Part shown: positions 26,223-35,728 of the stretch, one piece after another
Position numbering within the stretch: the first letter of the stretch is position 1
Layout of the letters: each line of letters starts with the position of its first letter
DNA from: Corallococcus macrosporus DSM 14697
GTDB lineage: Bacteria; Myxococcota; Myxococcia; Myxococcales; Myxococcaceae
Assembly: GCF_002305895.1 (NCBI RefSeq)
Contig: NZ_CP022203.1
Coordinates: forward strand, 7,350,001 to 7,414,000
DNA length: 64,000 bases
Direction: 5' to 3'
Translations under genes and position numbers: made by a program
The notes under the pieces: model-generated
Seen by the model: only the letters and a program-made list of their open reading frames with translations
Database searches by the model: none
Told to the model about the DNA's origin: nothing

Positions 26223-26831
26223 ATGAAACTCTTCTACTCTCCTGGTGCCTGTTCGCTGTCGCCCCACATCATCCTTCGCGAGGGCGGCTTCGCCTTCACC
26301 ACCGAGAAGGTGGACATCCGCGCCAAGAAGACGGCGGCGGGCGAGGACTTCCTCGGCATCAACGCCAAGGGCTATGTCCCGGCGCTGCAGCTCGATGACG
26401 GCAGCCTGCTGACGGAGGGCCCCGCCATCGTCCAGTACCTGGCCGACCAGGTCCCCGACAAGAAGCTGGCCCCGGCCAACGGCACGCTGGCGCGCTACCG
26501 CCTCCAGGAGATGCTCAACTTCATCTCCACCGAAATCCACAAGGGCTTCAGCCCGCTCTTCAACCCGGCCTTCCCGGAGGAAGGCAAGCGGCTGACGAAG
26601 GAGCGGCTCGCGCTGCGCCTGGGCGTGCTGGAGGCGGTGGTGGCGAAGCAGGCGTTCCTGATGGGTGAGCAGTTCACCGTGGCGGACGCGTACCTCTTCA
26701 CCACGCTCAACTGGGCCGGCCACACGAAGGTGGACCTGGAGCCGTTCCCCGCGCTGCGCGCCTATCACGCCCGCGTGGCGGACCGGCCCTCCGTGCAGGA
26801 GGCGCTGAAGGCCGAAGGCCTCGCGAAGTGA
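26223..26831 (+). CDS. gstA: Glutathione S-transferase, beta class
   Basis: 202 residues. The thioredoxin-like N-terminal domain begins 'MKLFYSPGACSLSPHI' with Cys10, the residue that contacts glutathione in beta-class enzymes, and has the cis-Pro 'VPALQL' and the 'TEGPAIVQYLAD' glutathione site. The helical C-terminal domain carries 'GEQFTVADAYLFT'. Cytoplasmic conjugation or reduction of electrophiles is expected. It overlaps the next gene by four bases (GTGA), so they are translationally coupled. Confidence 0.93.
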   Translation: MKLFYSPGACSLSPHIILREGGFAFTTEKVDIRAKKTAAGEDFLGINAKGYVPALQLDDGSLLTEGPAIVQYLADQVPDKKLAPANGTLARYRLQEMLNFISTEIHKGFSPLFNPAFPEEGKRLTKERLALRLGVLEAVVAKQAFLMGEQFTVADAYLFTTLNWAGHTKVDLEPFPALRAYHARVADRPSVQEALKAEGLAK

Positions 26832-27187
26832 CGGCCGCCTTCGTCAAGCTGCTGGTGACGGACAGCGCGCGCTCGGTGGCCTTCTATGAGGCCCTGGGCT
26901 TCACGCGCGTGAGCGCCGAGCCCCCCTTCGTCCACCTCCGGTGGGCGGAGGCGCTGGACGTCTACCTGGTCACGCCGCCGCCGCAGTTGAAGCTGGAGGG
27001 GCGGCGCGGCACCGGGGTGCTCGTCGGCTTCCGCGCCGAGGCACCGCACAGCCTGGATGAGGTCCTCCTGCGCGCCCAGGCCCAGGGCGCCACCGTGGAG
27101 GGCCCCACCGTCCAACCCTGGTACACCCGGGAGCTCATCGTCACCGACCCGGACGGATACCGGCTGAACTTCATCGAGCCGGCGTAG
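26828..27187 (+). CDS. VOC (glyoxalase/bleomycin resistance) family protein
   Basis: 119 residues from a GTG overlapping the gstA stop. Two beta-alpha-beta-beta-beta modules: 'VKLLVTDSARSVAFYEALGF' at the start and 'ELIVTDPDGYRLNFIEPA' at the end, where the last Glu is a usual metal ligand. Coupling with gstA suggests a shared role in handling reactive or thiol-conjugated compounds (inference). The substrate is unknown. Confidence 0.87.
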   Translation: MTAAFVKLLVTDSARSVAFYEALGFTRVSAEPPFVHLRWAEALDVYLVTPPPQLKLEGRRGTGVLVGFRAEAPHSLDEVLLRAQAQGATVEGPTVQPWYTRELIVTDPDGYRLNFIEPA

Positions 27188-27301
27188 CCTCGCTCCACCG
27201 CGAGACGGGGCGCGCGGCCCTCCACGAGGCCGCCGTCCCGCACTCGGCGTGTTGACGCCGTGCGTCCCGAGCACGCGACCACCTGGGCGGATGGACCCGG
27301 C

Positions 27302-27307
27302 TATACT
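27302..27307 (+). promoter_or_regulatory. Possible -10 box of the small lipoprotein gene
   Basis: TATACT lies 28 nt before the ATG at 27335 in otherwise GC-rich sequence. TTGACG at 27252-27257 is too far away (about 44 nt) to be its -35, so this is a weak call. Confidence 0.3.
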
Positions 27308-27334
27308 GGGAATCCACTAAAACCAGGAGGCAGG

Positions 27335-27601
27335 ATGCGAGGACTTGTGGGAGCGGTGCTGGCCGTTGGACTGCTGATGGGCTGCGGAGGCATCGAGGAC
27401 GCCGCGGCGCCCCAGGGCCTCGACGAGTCCGGCGAGGTCCAGGCGATGGCGTGCAGCGACTGCGGCTGGCTCTTCGTGCGCTGTATGTCGCGCGCGCAGA
27501 CGCCCGAGGCCGAGCAGATGTGCGAGGAGGCGCGGCTGGTCTGCGAGTACACCTTCTGTCCGTGCCCCGGCCTCGGCTGTCCCAGCGCGCAGGCGGAGTG
27601 A
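27335..27601 (+). CDS. Small cysteine-rich lipoprotein
   Basis: 88 residues; a perfect AGGAGG lies just upstream of the ATG. The signal peptide ends 'VGLLMGC' (lipid Cys about 17). The mature peptide has eight further cysteines in pairs ('CSDC', 'CPCPGLGC'), suggesting a compact disulfide-linked or metal-binding knot on the cell surface. The arrangement C-x2-C...C...C...C...C-x-C-x4-C matches no family I can name. Confidence 0.7.
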   Translation: MRGLVGAVLAVGLLMGCGGIEDAAAPQGLDESGEVQAMACSDCGWLFVRCMSRAQTPEAEQMCEEARLVCEYTFCPCPGLGCPSAQAE

Positions 27602-27844
27602 TTTCACCGCGGGGTGAGTGAGGTCTCCGTGCCTGTCCGTCGGCACCAGACGGCGTGCAGGCGCGGGGGCTCGCCCGCGGCGGAGGGCCCGGGCAACGGC
27701 GTGGCGGGACCTGCCTGCTCGCCGTGCCGGGCGCTGACGTCTGGCAGGCGCCTCCCCTGGCGGCTTCAGCCCGCGAGCGGGCCCCGCTGGCGCGAGCCGT
27801 GGAAGCGACGCGCTTCGCCAGTTACGGTGCGGGCCTCCTGCCTC

Positions 27845-28897
27845 ATGGAATCCCGCGTCGCCGCCCTCTTCGCTCACGTCCGCGAGCACGCGGAGAATCG
27901 CCCTGGCGTCTACCGGATGCTGGGGCCTTCGGACGAAGTGCTCTACGTGGGCAAGTCCGTGCGGGTGCGCACGCGGCTCTTGTCGTACTTCCGCGCGGAC
28001 GCGCATGAGAAGGCGGCGGAGATCATCGCCCACGCGCACCGCATCGTCTGGGAGTACACGCCCAGCGAGTTCGCCGCGCTGCTGCACGAGTTCCGCCTCA
28101 TCAAGTCGCAGCGCCCCCTCTACAACGTGGAGCACAAGCGGGACCGGGGCCACTGCTTCATCCACCTCACGCGAGAGCCTGTCCCCCGGCTGCGCGTGGT
28201 GGGCCGCGCCAACGGCGAGCGCGGCGACTACTACGGGCCCTTCCACGGCCGGAGCGCCGTGTCCGACGTGGTGCGCGCGGTGAGTGACTTGCTGGAGCTG
28301 CGGGACTGCGCGGCGGACACGCCCATGCGCCTGGCGGACCAGGGGCAGCTCTTCCCGCTGAAGCAGGAGCCGCTGTGCATGCGCGGGCAGCTCTCCCGCT
28401 GCCTGGCGCCCTGCGCCGGAGGCTGCACCCACGCGGAGTACGACGCGCGCGTGGCCCAGGCCCGCGCCTTCCTGGAAGGCACGTCCGACACGCCGCTGAC
28501 GCTGCTGCGCGAGCGCATGGCGCTGGCGGCCCGCCGCCTCCAGTTCGAATACGCCGCGGAGCTGCGGGACAGGGCGGAGCGGCTGGAGCTGATACGCGGC
28601 TGGGTGGTGGAGCTGAGCCAGTTGCTCAAGCGCCTCTCCTTCGTCTACACGGTGCCCGGCCACGGCGGCGAGGACCGCGCCTACGTGCTGCGCCGGGGCA
28701 GCGTGCGCGCGGAGCTGCCCGCGCCTGTCACGGCCGAAGAACACCGGGCGCTGGAGCAGCGGGCCCGCGAAATCTTCGAGCAGCCCGAGCCTGAGACGCT
28801 GGGCTTCCGGGCGCACGAAGCGCAGGAGGTGATGCTCATCGCCCGCTGGTTTCGACTGCATCCTGTGCCTACCCAAGAATCGGTCGCCGCGACCTGA
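27845..28897 (+). CDS. UvrC-like GIY-YIG nuclease (Cho-type excinuclease)
   Basis: 350 residues from the ATG at 27845, just before the nuclease domain; the open frame upstream shows no homology. The GIY-YIG domain has 'GVYRML' (about 21), 'LYVGKSVRVRTRL' and the catalytic Glu in 'LLHEFRLIKSQRPLYN'. A UvrC-type cysteine cluster 'CMRGQLSRCLAPCAGGC' follows (about 177) and a UVR motif near 215 ('RRLQFEYAAELRDRAERL'). The RNase H-like half that makes the 5' cut in UvrC is missing, so the protein resembles Cho, which makes the 3' incision with UvrAB. No uvrA or uvrB nearby. Confidence 0.87.
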   Translation: MESRVAALFAHVREHAENRPGVYRMLGPSDEVLYVGKSVRVRTRLLSYFRADAHEKAAEIIAHAHRIVWEYTPSEFAALLHEFRLIKSQRPLYNVEHKRDRGHCFIHLTREPVPRLRVVGRANGERGDYYGPFHGRSAVSDVVRAVSDLLELRDCAADTPMRLADQGQLFPLKQEPLCMRGQLSRCLAPCAGGCTHAEYDARVAQARAFLEGTSDTPLTLLRERMALAARRLQFEYAAELRDRAERLELIRGWVVELSQLLKRLSFVYTVPGHGGEDRAYVLRRGSVRAELPAPVTAEEHRALEQRAREIFEQPEPETLGFRAHEAQEVMLIARWFRLHPVPTQESVAAT

Positions 28898-29095
28898 GCA
28901 CATCAACTCCACGAACGACAGAGCGTCAATGCGAGCGAGCCGCGCACGCGGTGCTTTGAGAAAGCTACACCTGCACCGCAAATAGCCACCCATTCTCAAG
29001 TTCATTCAGAGCCATAGGCTTTCACGGTAAAACTGGACAGCACCAGAAACGCTCACGCAACCCACGGGACGCGCGAGCCTGTCCGACCGGGAGCC

Positions 29096-32056
29096 ATGGT
29101 GATGCAATCACAGTTGAGCGCCAGCGAACGAGCGGGGTCTCCCCTCGCGTTCTTCGTCGTGTGCGCGGTCTTCTCCCTCGCAGTGGGCTGCTCGGCGGAG
29201 TCCGCTCCGGAACTCGGGGTCTCACGCGCGGGTGCCGTCGTGCAAGACCCCAACTTCGCCGACTCCGTCTTCGTCAGTGGCCTCCAGGGACCGACGACCA
29301 TGACCTTCGCGCCGGACGGGCGCCTGTTCATCTCGGAGAAGAACGGCTCGCTCCGCATCGTCCAGAACGGCCAGCTCCTGGCGACTCCGTTCATGACGCT
29401 CGCCGTGGACACCGGCAACGAGCGTGGGCTGATGGGCGTCGCGTTCGACCCCAACTTCGAACACAACCATTACCTGTATGTCTATTACACGTCGATCGAC
29501 GGCAGCATCCACAATCGGCTCAGCCGCTTCACCGCCAACGGCAATGTGGTGGTTCCCGGAAGCGAGCTGGTGCTCGCGGACTTCCCGACGCTCGACGCCG
29601 CCAACCACAACGGCGGCGCGGTTCGCTTCGGGCTCGACGGCAAGCTCTACGTTTCGGTCGGTGAGAACGCGGTCTCCTCCAACTCGCAGAGCCTGACCAC
29701 ACCGCTCGGGAAGCTGCTGCGCTTCAACCCGGACGGCAGCATCCCCACGGACAACCCGTTCTACGCGACCGCCACCGGGCTCGCCAAGGCGACCTGGGCC
29801 ATGGGGCTGCGCAACCCCTTCACCTTCGACATCCAGCCCGGCACGGGGCTCATGTTCATCAACGACGTGGGTGAAGGCGGCTGGGAGGAGATCAACCGTG
29901 GCCAGGCCGGTGCCAACTACGGCTGGCCGATGACGGAGGGCTACTTCACGAATCGCCCGGAGCTCACGCAGCCGTTCTACGCGTACCCGCATGGCTCCGG
30001 CACGGCCGCAGGCAACTGCATCGCGGGCGGTGCCTTCTACAATCCGCCGGTCCCCGCGTTTCCCAACGCGTACGTCGGCCAATACTTCTTCGCGGACTAC
30101 ACCAACGATTGGATTCGGCGCATCGACCCGGACACGGGCGCGCATGCGTTGTTCGCGACAGCCGCCTCGGGGCCCGTGGACCTCGATGTGGGGCCTGACG
30201 GCGCGCTCTACTATCTGGCGCGCGGCGCGGGCCAGGTGGGGCGCATCGCCTACACAGCCTCGCTGCCACCGACCATCGCGCAGCAACCGGCGAGCACGTT
30301 GGTCTCCGCCGGCCATCCAGCGACCTTCGAGGTGTCGGCGAGCGGCGAGCCGCCTCTCACCTATCAGTGGCAGCGGGACGGCGTGGACATCGCCGACGCG
30401 ACCTCGTCCAGCTACGTGCTGAGCGCCGCGCAGTTGACCGACAGCGGCGCGCGCTTCCGCGTGGTCGTGACCAACGGGATTGGCTCGACCACCAGCGCCG
30501 AGGCGGTGCTGACGGTGACGTCCAACAAGCCGCCGGTGGCCACCATCGTGACGCCGGCCGCGGGCGCGACCTACACCGCGGGCACGAACCTGCTGTTCAC
30601 CGGCACGGCCAACGACGAGGAGGATGGCACGCTGCCTCCGAGCGCGATGACCTGGAACATCATCTTCCATCACGATACCCACACGCATCCGGCCATGGCC
30701 GATACCACCGGCATCGCGAGCGGTGGCTGGCCCATCCCCAACGTCGGCGAGAGCTCGGGCAACGTCTGGTACCGCGTGCGCCTCACGGTGCGCGACTCGA
30801 TTGGCCTCACCCACACGACGTATCGCGACGTACACCCCGTCACCGTCCCCCTCACGGTGACCACCGTGCCGAGCGGGCTGCAGGTGCTGATGGACGGGCA
30901 GCCGTTCCCGGCGCCTCACACAACGACTGGCGTGGTCGGGGTCATCCGCTCGGTAGGGGTTGATTCGCCACAGTACGCGAACGGGAAGTTCTGGTCGTTC
31001 GTGTCGTGGTCGGATGGCGGTGCGCAATCGCATACCTTCACCACGCCAGCCAGCGCGGCCACCTACACGGCCACGTTCGCCGAGACCTCCGGCGGGAGCT
31101 GCTACCAGCTTCAGAGCGAGCGCTCCGACAAGTGGCTCGTCGTCAACACCGCGGGCAAGGTCGTCGCCGGCAGCACGACGCAATCAGGAGGGCAGATCTT
31201 CCAGCTCGTCCCGAACGGTGCGCAATACAAGCTCAAGGGCTCGGGCGACGTGTTCCTCACGGTGGAGGCGAACCAGCTCACGATGAGCGCCAACTTCACC
31301 AGCGCGGAGTCGTTCACGCGGCTCGCCTGTGGCTATGGCGGGCGCACGCGTGTCGGCTTCCAGGCTTCCTCGGGAACCGCGCCTCATTGGAAGGAAGCCA
31401 CGCCGGACGAGCCGATTCAAAGCGGTGACGGCGGCAATGGCGGCGCCTGCAACCCGGCCGATGGCGGTTCCTGGGAGGCCTTCTACCTCGAACCCGTGGC
31501 CTGTCCGGATGGCAACACCGCCCCCGCGTGCGGCAATGGCACGGTCGAAAGCGGCGAGCAGTGCGACGACGGCAACACCCAATCGGGCGATGGCTGCGAT
31601 GCGACGTGCCACATCGAGACTGGCAGCGCTGGCTGCTTCCGTATCCAGAGCGAGCGCTCCGACAACTGGCTCACCGTCGACGGAGCCGGCAAGGTGGCCG
31701 CCCTCGGCACGACGCAGAGCGCCGGCGAAGTCTTCGAGCTCGTCACGAGCGGTACGAAATACAAGCTCAAGGGCGCGAGCGGCGCGTACCTGGCGGTGGT
31801 CGCCGACCAACTCACCCTGAACGCCTCGCTCACCACGGCGGAGTCCTTCACCCGCCACGACTGCGGCGTCCACGGTGGCCGCAATCGCCATGGCTTCGAA
31901 TCGTCGACGGGCACCGCGCGCCACTGGAAGGAGACCACCACCAGCGCCCCCATCCAGAGCGGGAACGGCGGCAACGGAGGCGTCTGCAATCCCGCCGACG
32001 CGGGCGCGTGGGAGGGCTTCTACCTCGAGCCCGCGACGTGCCCGACGACGAGGTGA
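29096..32056 (+). CDS. Secreted glucose/sorbosone dehydrogenase-like lipoprotein with Ig-like and beta-trefoil domains
   Basis: 986 residues. A lipobox 'FSLAVGC' gives Cys32. Residues about 60-385 form a GSDH/sorbosone dehydrogenase six-blade propeller ('NERGLMGVAFDPNF', 'GLRNPFTFDIQPGTG', 'GQAGANYGWPMTEGY'), a family that often uses PQQ. An Ig-like domain follows ('ATFEVSASGEPPLTYQWQRD'), then a second beta-sandwich. The C-terminal part has two homologous modules of about 130 residues ('CYQLQSERSDKWLVV' and 'CFRIQSERSDNWLTV') with a beta-trefoil look, separated by a myxobacterial CGNG...CDDGN disulfide repeat. It likely oxidises or binds sugars on the cell surface; cofactor use is inferred from the family. 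Confidence 0.85.
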   Translation: MVMQSQLSASERAGSPLAFFVVCAVFSLAVGCSAESAPELGVSRAGAVVQDPNFADSVFVSGLQGPTTMTFAPDGRLFISEKNGSLRIVQNGQLLATPFMTLAVDTGNERGLMGVAFDPNFEHNHYLYVYYTSIDGSIHNRLSRFTANGNVVVPGSELVLADFPTLDAANHNGGAVRFGLDGKLYVSVGENAVSSNSQSLTTPLGKLLRFNPDGSIPTDNPFYATATGLAKATWAMGLRNPFTFDIQPGTGLMFINDVGEGGWEEINRGQAGANYGWPMTEGYFTNRPELTQPFYAYPHGSGTAAGNCIAGGAFYNPPVPAFPNAYVGQYFFADYTNDWIRRIDPDTGAHALFATAASGPVDLDVGPDGALYYLARGAGQVGRIAYTASLPPTIAQQPASTLVSAGHPATFEVSASGEPPLTYQWQRDGVDIADATSSSYVLSAAQLTDSGARFRVVVTNGIGSTTSAEAVLTVTSNKPPVATIVTPAAGATYTAGTNLLFTGTANDEEDGTLPPSAMTWNIIFHHDTHTHPAMADTTGIASGGWPIPNVGESSGNVWYRVRLTVRDSIGLTHTTYRDVHPVTVPLTVTTVPSGLQVLMDGQPFPAPHTTTGVVGVIRSVGVDSPQYANGKFWSFVSWSDGGAQSHTFTTPASAATYTATFAETSGGSCYQLQSERSDKWLVVNTAGKVVAGSTTQSGGQIFQLVPNGAQYKLKGSGDVFLTVEANQLTMSANFTSAESFTRLACGYGGRTRVGFQASSGTAPHWKEATPDEPIQSGDGGNGGACNPADGGSWEAFYLEPVACPDGNTAPACGNGTVESGEQCDDGNTQSGDGCDATCHIETGSAGCFRIQSERSDNWLTVDGAGKVAALGTTQSAGEVFELVTSGTKYKLKGASGAYLAVVADQLTLNASLTTAESFTRHDCGVHGGRNRHGFESSTGTARHWKETTTSAPIQSGNGGNGGVCNPADAGAWEGFYLEPATCPTTR

Positions 32057-32416
32057 TGCGTCCCGGTACACCTCCCCGACCCCCGGGGCGCTGAACGAAT
32101 GGCCCCGCCAGCCGGCAGCGCCCTTCTGATGGACACGGGCCCCGCGATGAATGTCGCAGGGCCTTCGTGCTCAAGCCCGTCAGCGCCAGCCCCACGTTCC
32201 TGGCGCTGCGTTGGCGCTCCGGTCGGAGGCGGGCGCCTGCATATGAAGCGCTTTGTATCCATGGCACTCGAGTGCCTGGCGACGGGTGGCCGAACGACTT
32301 TGGCCATCCGCGTATTGCACACCGAGCAGTCGGGAACGTTGAGTAGCGCCGAACAGTCCCCGAGGGGGCCGGTCCATCCCGGATTTCATCCTGTTCCTCG
32401 GGTGGGGAGACACTTG
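32057..32416. other. Intergenic region, no gene seen
   Basis: A 360-nt gap between two secreted-protein genes. The left part holds the hairpin at 32086-32123. The right part (about 32240-32416) is less GC-rich (for example CATATGAAGCGCTTTG) and probably contains the promoter and leader of the gene at 32417. An in-frame open stretch upstream of 32417 has no recognisable homology and is not called as coding. Confidence 0.4.
32086..32123 (+). terminator. Terminator-like hairpin, copy 1 of a dispersed element
   Basis: Arms GGGCGCTG (32086-32093) and CAGCGCCC (32116-32123) pair perfectly over 8 bp and are followed by TTCT, 30 nt past the stop codon. The 38-nt element matches 32 of 38 positions of 36340-36377, by hand alignment. 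Confidence 0.6.
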
Positions 32417-34837
32417 ATGCGAAGCCGTTCTGAAGTGCTGCGGTCGTGGAGCCTGGGCGTGACGCTGGCCTTGTCCCTGGGCGCATGTGGTGTGGAGTCC
32501 CAGGAGGAGACGATACGCCCTCAGGGGAATGGGGTGTCGCAAGAGGACGACGGGGCGTTGACGCCTGAGCGCCCAGACGCGTTGGTGGCGTGGGACCCGT
32601 ATGCGGACGCGGTGGCACCGGGCACCACGGCGACAGTGCTCAACGCGAGCGCGGCGCTGGGCGCTCCGGACGGGCAGGCCGCGACCCTGCTGGGCTTGCT
32701 CAACACGGCGCTGACGCTGGACCTGGGCCAGGGCGAGGAAGGCACCGGCGACCTGCGAGTCTACTACCAGGGGTTGTCGTTGGCGCTGGTGGCGCAGGTG
32801 GACTTCCTGAAGGCGGACGGGACCCTCATCGGCTCCAGCGTGTTGCGCCTGGTGGAACTGGGCCTGGGGACGCATGTGGCGGTGGCGGCGTACCCGGGGA
32901 ACGTGCCCTATCGCTACGTGCGGCTGAGAGGCACGGTGCTCGCGCTCTACCTGGTGGACGCGGTGGAGACGTCGCTCCGGGCCTTCTGTGGTGATGGAGT
33001 GCTGGGCGGATTCGAAGTCTGTGACGACGGCAATCTGCTCTCTGGCGACGGCTGCAACAGCGTCTGTGAGGTGGAGCCGGGCTACACCTGCACGGGGCAG
33101 CCGAGCGTCTGCGACAACAACGCCGCGCCCACGGTCGAGGACGTCAACGCGACCACCCCCGAGGACACGCCGGTGAACATCACCATCCCCGCGGTGGACC
33201 CGGATGGCGACGCGCTCGACTTCGCCTTCACCCTGCCCGGCCATGGCACGCTCATGGGCACAGGGGCGACGGTGACGTACACCCCGGACGTGAACTTCGC
33301 CGGAGAGGACACCTTCCAGGTCACGGTCTCTGACGGCAAGAAGCAGGCAACGGCCACCGTCTCGGTCACGGTGACGCCGGTCAACGACGCGCCCGCCGCC
33401 AACTCCACCGCGGTGGTCGTGAGCTACAACACGACGGCGCCCATCACGCTGACGGCCACGGATGTGGACGGGGATGCGCTCACGTTCACCGCGACGGCGC
33501 CCACGCACGGCACCCTGTCCGGAACGGGCGCCCAGTTGCTCTACACGCCGAACGCGGACTTCCAGGGCGAGGACCAGTTCACCTTCGAGGTCAGCGACGG
33601 CACGCTGACCTCCAATACCGCCACGGTCAGCATCACCGTCAGGGGGCCGCCTGTCTGCGGTGATGGCTACCTCGATTCAGGTGAGGTGTGTGACGACGGC
33701 AACCGCGCCGCGGGAGATGGCTGCCGAGCGGACTGCCAGGGCGTGGAGGTCTGCGGCGACGGCCTGGTCGACAGCACGACGGGAGAGCAGTGCGATGATG
33801 GCGGCACGACGCCCGGGGATGGCTGCGACGCCATGTGCCAGCTGGATGCCTTCTCGAATGTGCCCCCCACGCTCATCAGCGGGACGCTGAGCTGCACCAC
33901 TGCCAACTCGAACACGGGGCGCAAGGCGGCGGTGGATGCATTGGGGCGCTTCTACGTCGTCATGAACTGCGGTGGACAGGTCCATGTCAGCGTGAGCGTG
34001 GACCGAGGCCAGACCTGGGTGGGGCCCACGCCGCTGGGCATCACCAGCACGGCGGAAGTCGCGATTGAAGGCGGCCCCACGGGAGTTGCCTACGTCGCGG
34101 CCACCGGCGCGGGCGCGCTGCTATTCACCCGGACGGTCGACGCGGGAGCAAGCTGGGAGGCGCCGCGAACCCTCGGCCCGGTGGCCAACCCCACCGTCAG
34201 CCTGGATTCCACGGGCGACGCGCTCTACATCGCCGTCTCGCGGGGCGCCAGTGGTGTGCGCGTCCTCCAGAACTTCGAGCGAGGCGCGAATGACTTCAGC
34301 GTGACGGACGTGGACCAGAACAATGCCTTCTTCGACGTCATCGTGGACAAGATCAGCGGCGATGTCTTCTCCGTGAGCGACGACCCCTCCTTCCGCATCC
34401 GCCGCAGCAGCGACCAGGGGGCCACCTTCGGCCCGCAGAGCTCCCCGCCGGGGCAGGCGTTCTTCTCGGACTGGACGGGCTCCAACGGCTTCATCTACGT
34501 GACGGGCGCCTTCGGGGACGACAACGTGGACGTCATCCCGATGTCCTCGCCAGGAACGAGCACGCAGGTGACGGGCCTTCCAACGGACGTAGGTTCCGGG
34601 TCCCTCCGGTCGATTGACGCGGATGCGCTCGGCAACGGCTACATCGCGTCCCAGCGAGGGACGGGCAACATCCAGTTGGACCGGATGCGCGTCGGGGCTC
34701 CCCTGATTCTGACCGAGGATGCCAGGACGATAGGACCGGGCACCGTGGCCGCCGTCGCGGCGCTCCCGTCGAACGGCGGCGCCCTGGTGGCCTACACGAA
34801 CGGCACCGGCGTCTACGCCTCGGTGGTGGTGTACTGA
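32417..34837 (+). CDS. Lipoprotein with cadherin-like, Cys-rich and Asp-box propeller domains
   Basis: 806 residues from the ATG at 32417, the only start directly before a signal peptide (lipobox 'LSLGACG'). Order: an N-terminal beta domain; a CGDG...CDDGN...GDGC myxobacterial disulfide repeat (about 195-220); two cadherin-like/tandem-95 modules ('[20 protein letters not shown]', '[15 protein letters not shown]'); two more disulfide repeats; and a C-terminal region of about 320 residues with three Asp-box motifs ('SVDRGQTW', 'TVDAGASW', 'SSDQGATF') typical of sialidase-type beta-propellers. Probably a cell-surface adhesin or glycan-binding protein; catalytic residues of a sialidase are not evident. 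A strong hairpin follows the stop. Confidence 0.82.
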   Translation: MRSRSEVLRSWSLGVTLALSLGACGVESQEETIRPQGNGVSQEDDGALTPERPDALVAWDPYADAVAPGTTATVLNASAALGAPDGQAATLLGLLNTALTLDLGQGEEGTGDLRVYYQGLSLALVAQVDFLKADGTLIGSSVLRLVELGLGTHVAVAAYPGNVPYRYVRLRGTVLALYLVDAVETSLRAFCGDGVLGGFEVCDDGNLLSGDGCNSVCEVEPGYTCTGQPSVCDNNAAPTVEDVNATTPEDTPVNITIPAVDPDGDALDFAFTLPGHGTLMGTGATVTYTPDVNFAGEDTFQVTVSDGKKQATATVSVTVTPVNDAPAANSTAVVVSYNTTAPITLTATDVDGDALTFTATAPTHGTLSGTGAQLLYTPNADFQGEDQFTFEVSDGTLTSNTATVSITVRGPPVCGDGYLDSGEVCDDGNRAAGDGCRADCQGVEVCGDGLVDSTTGEQCDDGGTTPGDGCDAMCQLDAFSNVPPTLISGTLSCTTANSNTGRKAAVDALGRFYVVMNCGGQVHVSVSVDRGQTWVGPTPLGITSTAEVAIEGGPTGVAYVAATGAGALLFTRTVDAGASWEAPRTLGPVANPTVSLDSTGDALYIAVSRGASGVRVLQNFERGANDFSVTDVDQNNAFFDVIVDKISGDVFSVSDDPSFRIRRSSDQGATFGPQSSPPGQAFFSDWTGSNGFIYVTGAFGDDNVDVIPMSSPGTSTQVTGLPTDVGSGSLRSIDADALGNGYIASQRGTGNIQLDRMRVGAPLILTEDARTIGPGTVAAVAALPSNGGALVAYTNGTGVYASVVVY

Positions 34838-34855
34838 CTCAACGGGGCCCCTGCT

Positions 34856-34886
34856 GCGCACCCTCCGGCTCGTCAGGAGGGTGCGC
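34856..34886 (+). terminator. Strong terminator hairpin
   Basis: Perfect 11-bp inverted repeat, GCGCACCCTCC (34856-34866) and GGAGGGTGCGC (34876-34886), loop of 9 nt, 19 nt past the stop codon of the propeller lipoprotein. Confidence 0.65.
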
Positions 34887-34889
34887 GTA

Positions 34890-35283
34890 GTCCGCCCTCC
34901 ACAGCGAGCCCCGGCTGTCTTGCCGTCGAAGTACTCGAAGGCCGGAGTCGAATCGGCGACGTAGTGGACGACGTGATGGTTGCGCAGGTCGTCCAGCGTG
35001 CGTGGAGTCCCATGCTGGCGCAGATACGCAGGGCTTGCGCAGTTCATCATGGACGCCTCGCCGATGCGGCGCCCGACGAGCCCCGGCTCGTTGACCGGAC
35101 ATATCCGGAGCACCAGGTCGAACCCCTCGCGCAGCGCCGCCGTGGGCCGGTCACTCGCGCGGATGGCGAACTGAAGCTGCGGATGGCGGGCGAGCAACTC
35201 GGGCAGCCGGGGGATGACGAAATCGCGCGCGATGATGACGGGAAGCTCCACACGCACCCGTCCACGCAACACACGCCCCGCTT
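34890..35283 (-). pseudogene. LysR-family regulator remnant
   Basis: On the minus strand, from 35283 downward, the frame reads like the middle of a LysR substrate-binding domain: '[14 protein letters not shown]', '[19 protein letters not shown]', '[12 protein letters not shown]', '[20 protein letters not shown]', '[10 protein letters not shown]'. The N-terminal HTH (about 80 residues) and the C-terminal end are missing, so it cannot bind DNA as a LysR protein. It abuts, head to head, the 5'-truncated dehydrogenase remnant on the other strand. Boundaries are those of visible homology. Confidence 0.75.
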
Positions 35284-35614
35284 GAAAGACATCAACAACG
35301 CCGCGGTGATGACTCCGCCGAATCGGCAGGCAACCTCGGATGGCCTCGAGCTTCAGTTCGGGACCAACTACCTCGGCCACTTCGCCCCGACCGCCCACCT
35401 GATGCCGCTGCTGCGCACCAGCATCGCCGCGCACCCCGGCATCTCTCACACCCAGCTTCTGCACAACGCACCCGGCCGGTGGAGCGCCGCCGGCATCATG
35501 CGGACGCTCTTCTGGTTCATGTTCCAGCCCGCGTCGCAGGGCGCGCTCCCCACGCTCTTCGCCGCGACCTCGCCAGAGGCGCGGGGCGGCGTCTATTACG
35601 GCCCGGGAAAGCAC
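35282..35614 (+). pseudogene. Short-chain dehydrogenase/reductase remnant
   Basis: On the plus strand, the frame from 35282 reads '[16 protein letters not shown]', then '[23 protein letters not shown]', then jumps to '[14 protein letters not shown]' and '[26 protein letters not shown]'. This matches SDRs of the retinol-dehydrogenase-like group. The N-terminal Rossmann nucleotide-binding part is missing, and the segment with the catalytic Ser and YxxxK is deleted in frame. The open frame runs on into the next lipoprotein gene without a stop, but the joined product would make no sense. Confidence 0.75.
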
Positions 35615-35728
35615 TCACCGACATCCGCCGGAAGACTCGCCGATCCGAGCGCAAAGGGCGCTCTCCCCGCACGGTGGGCTGCGCCGTTAGATGCAGTGGG
35701 TCGCTCAACTGCGCTTCCGGAGAAACGC

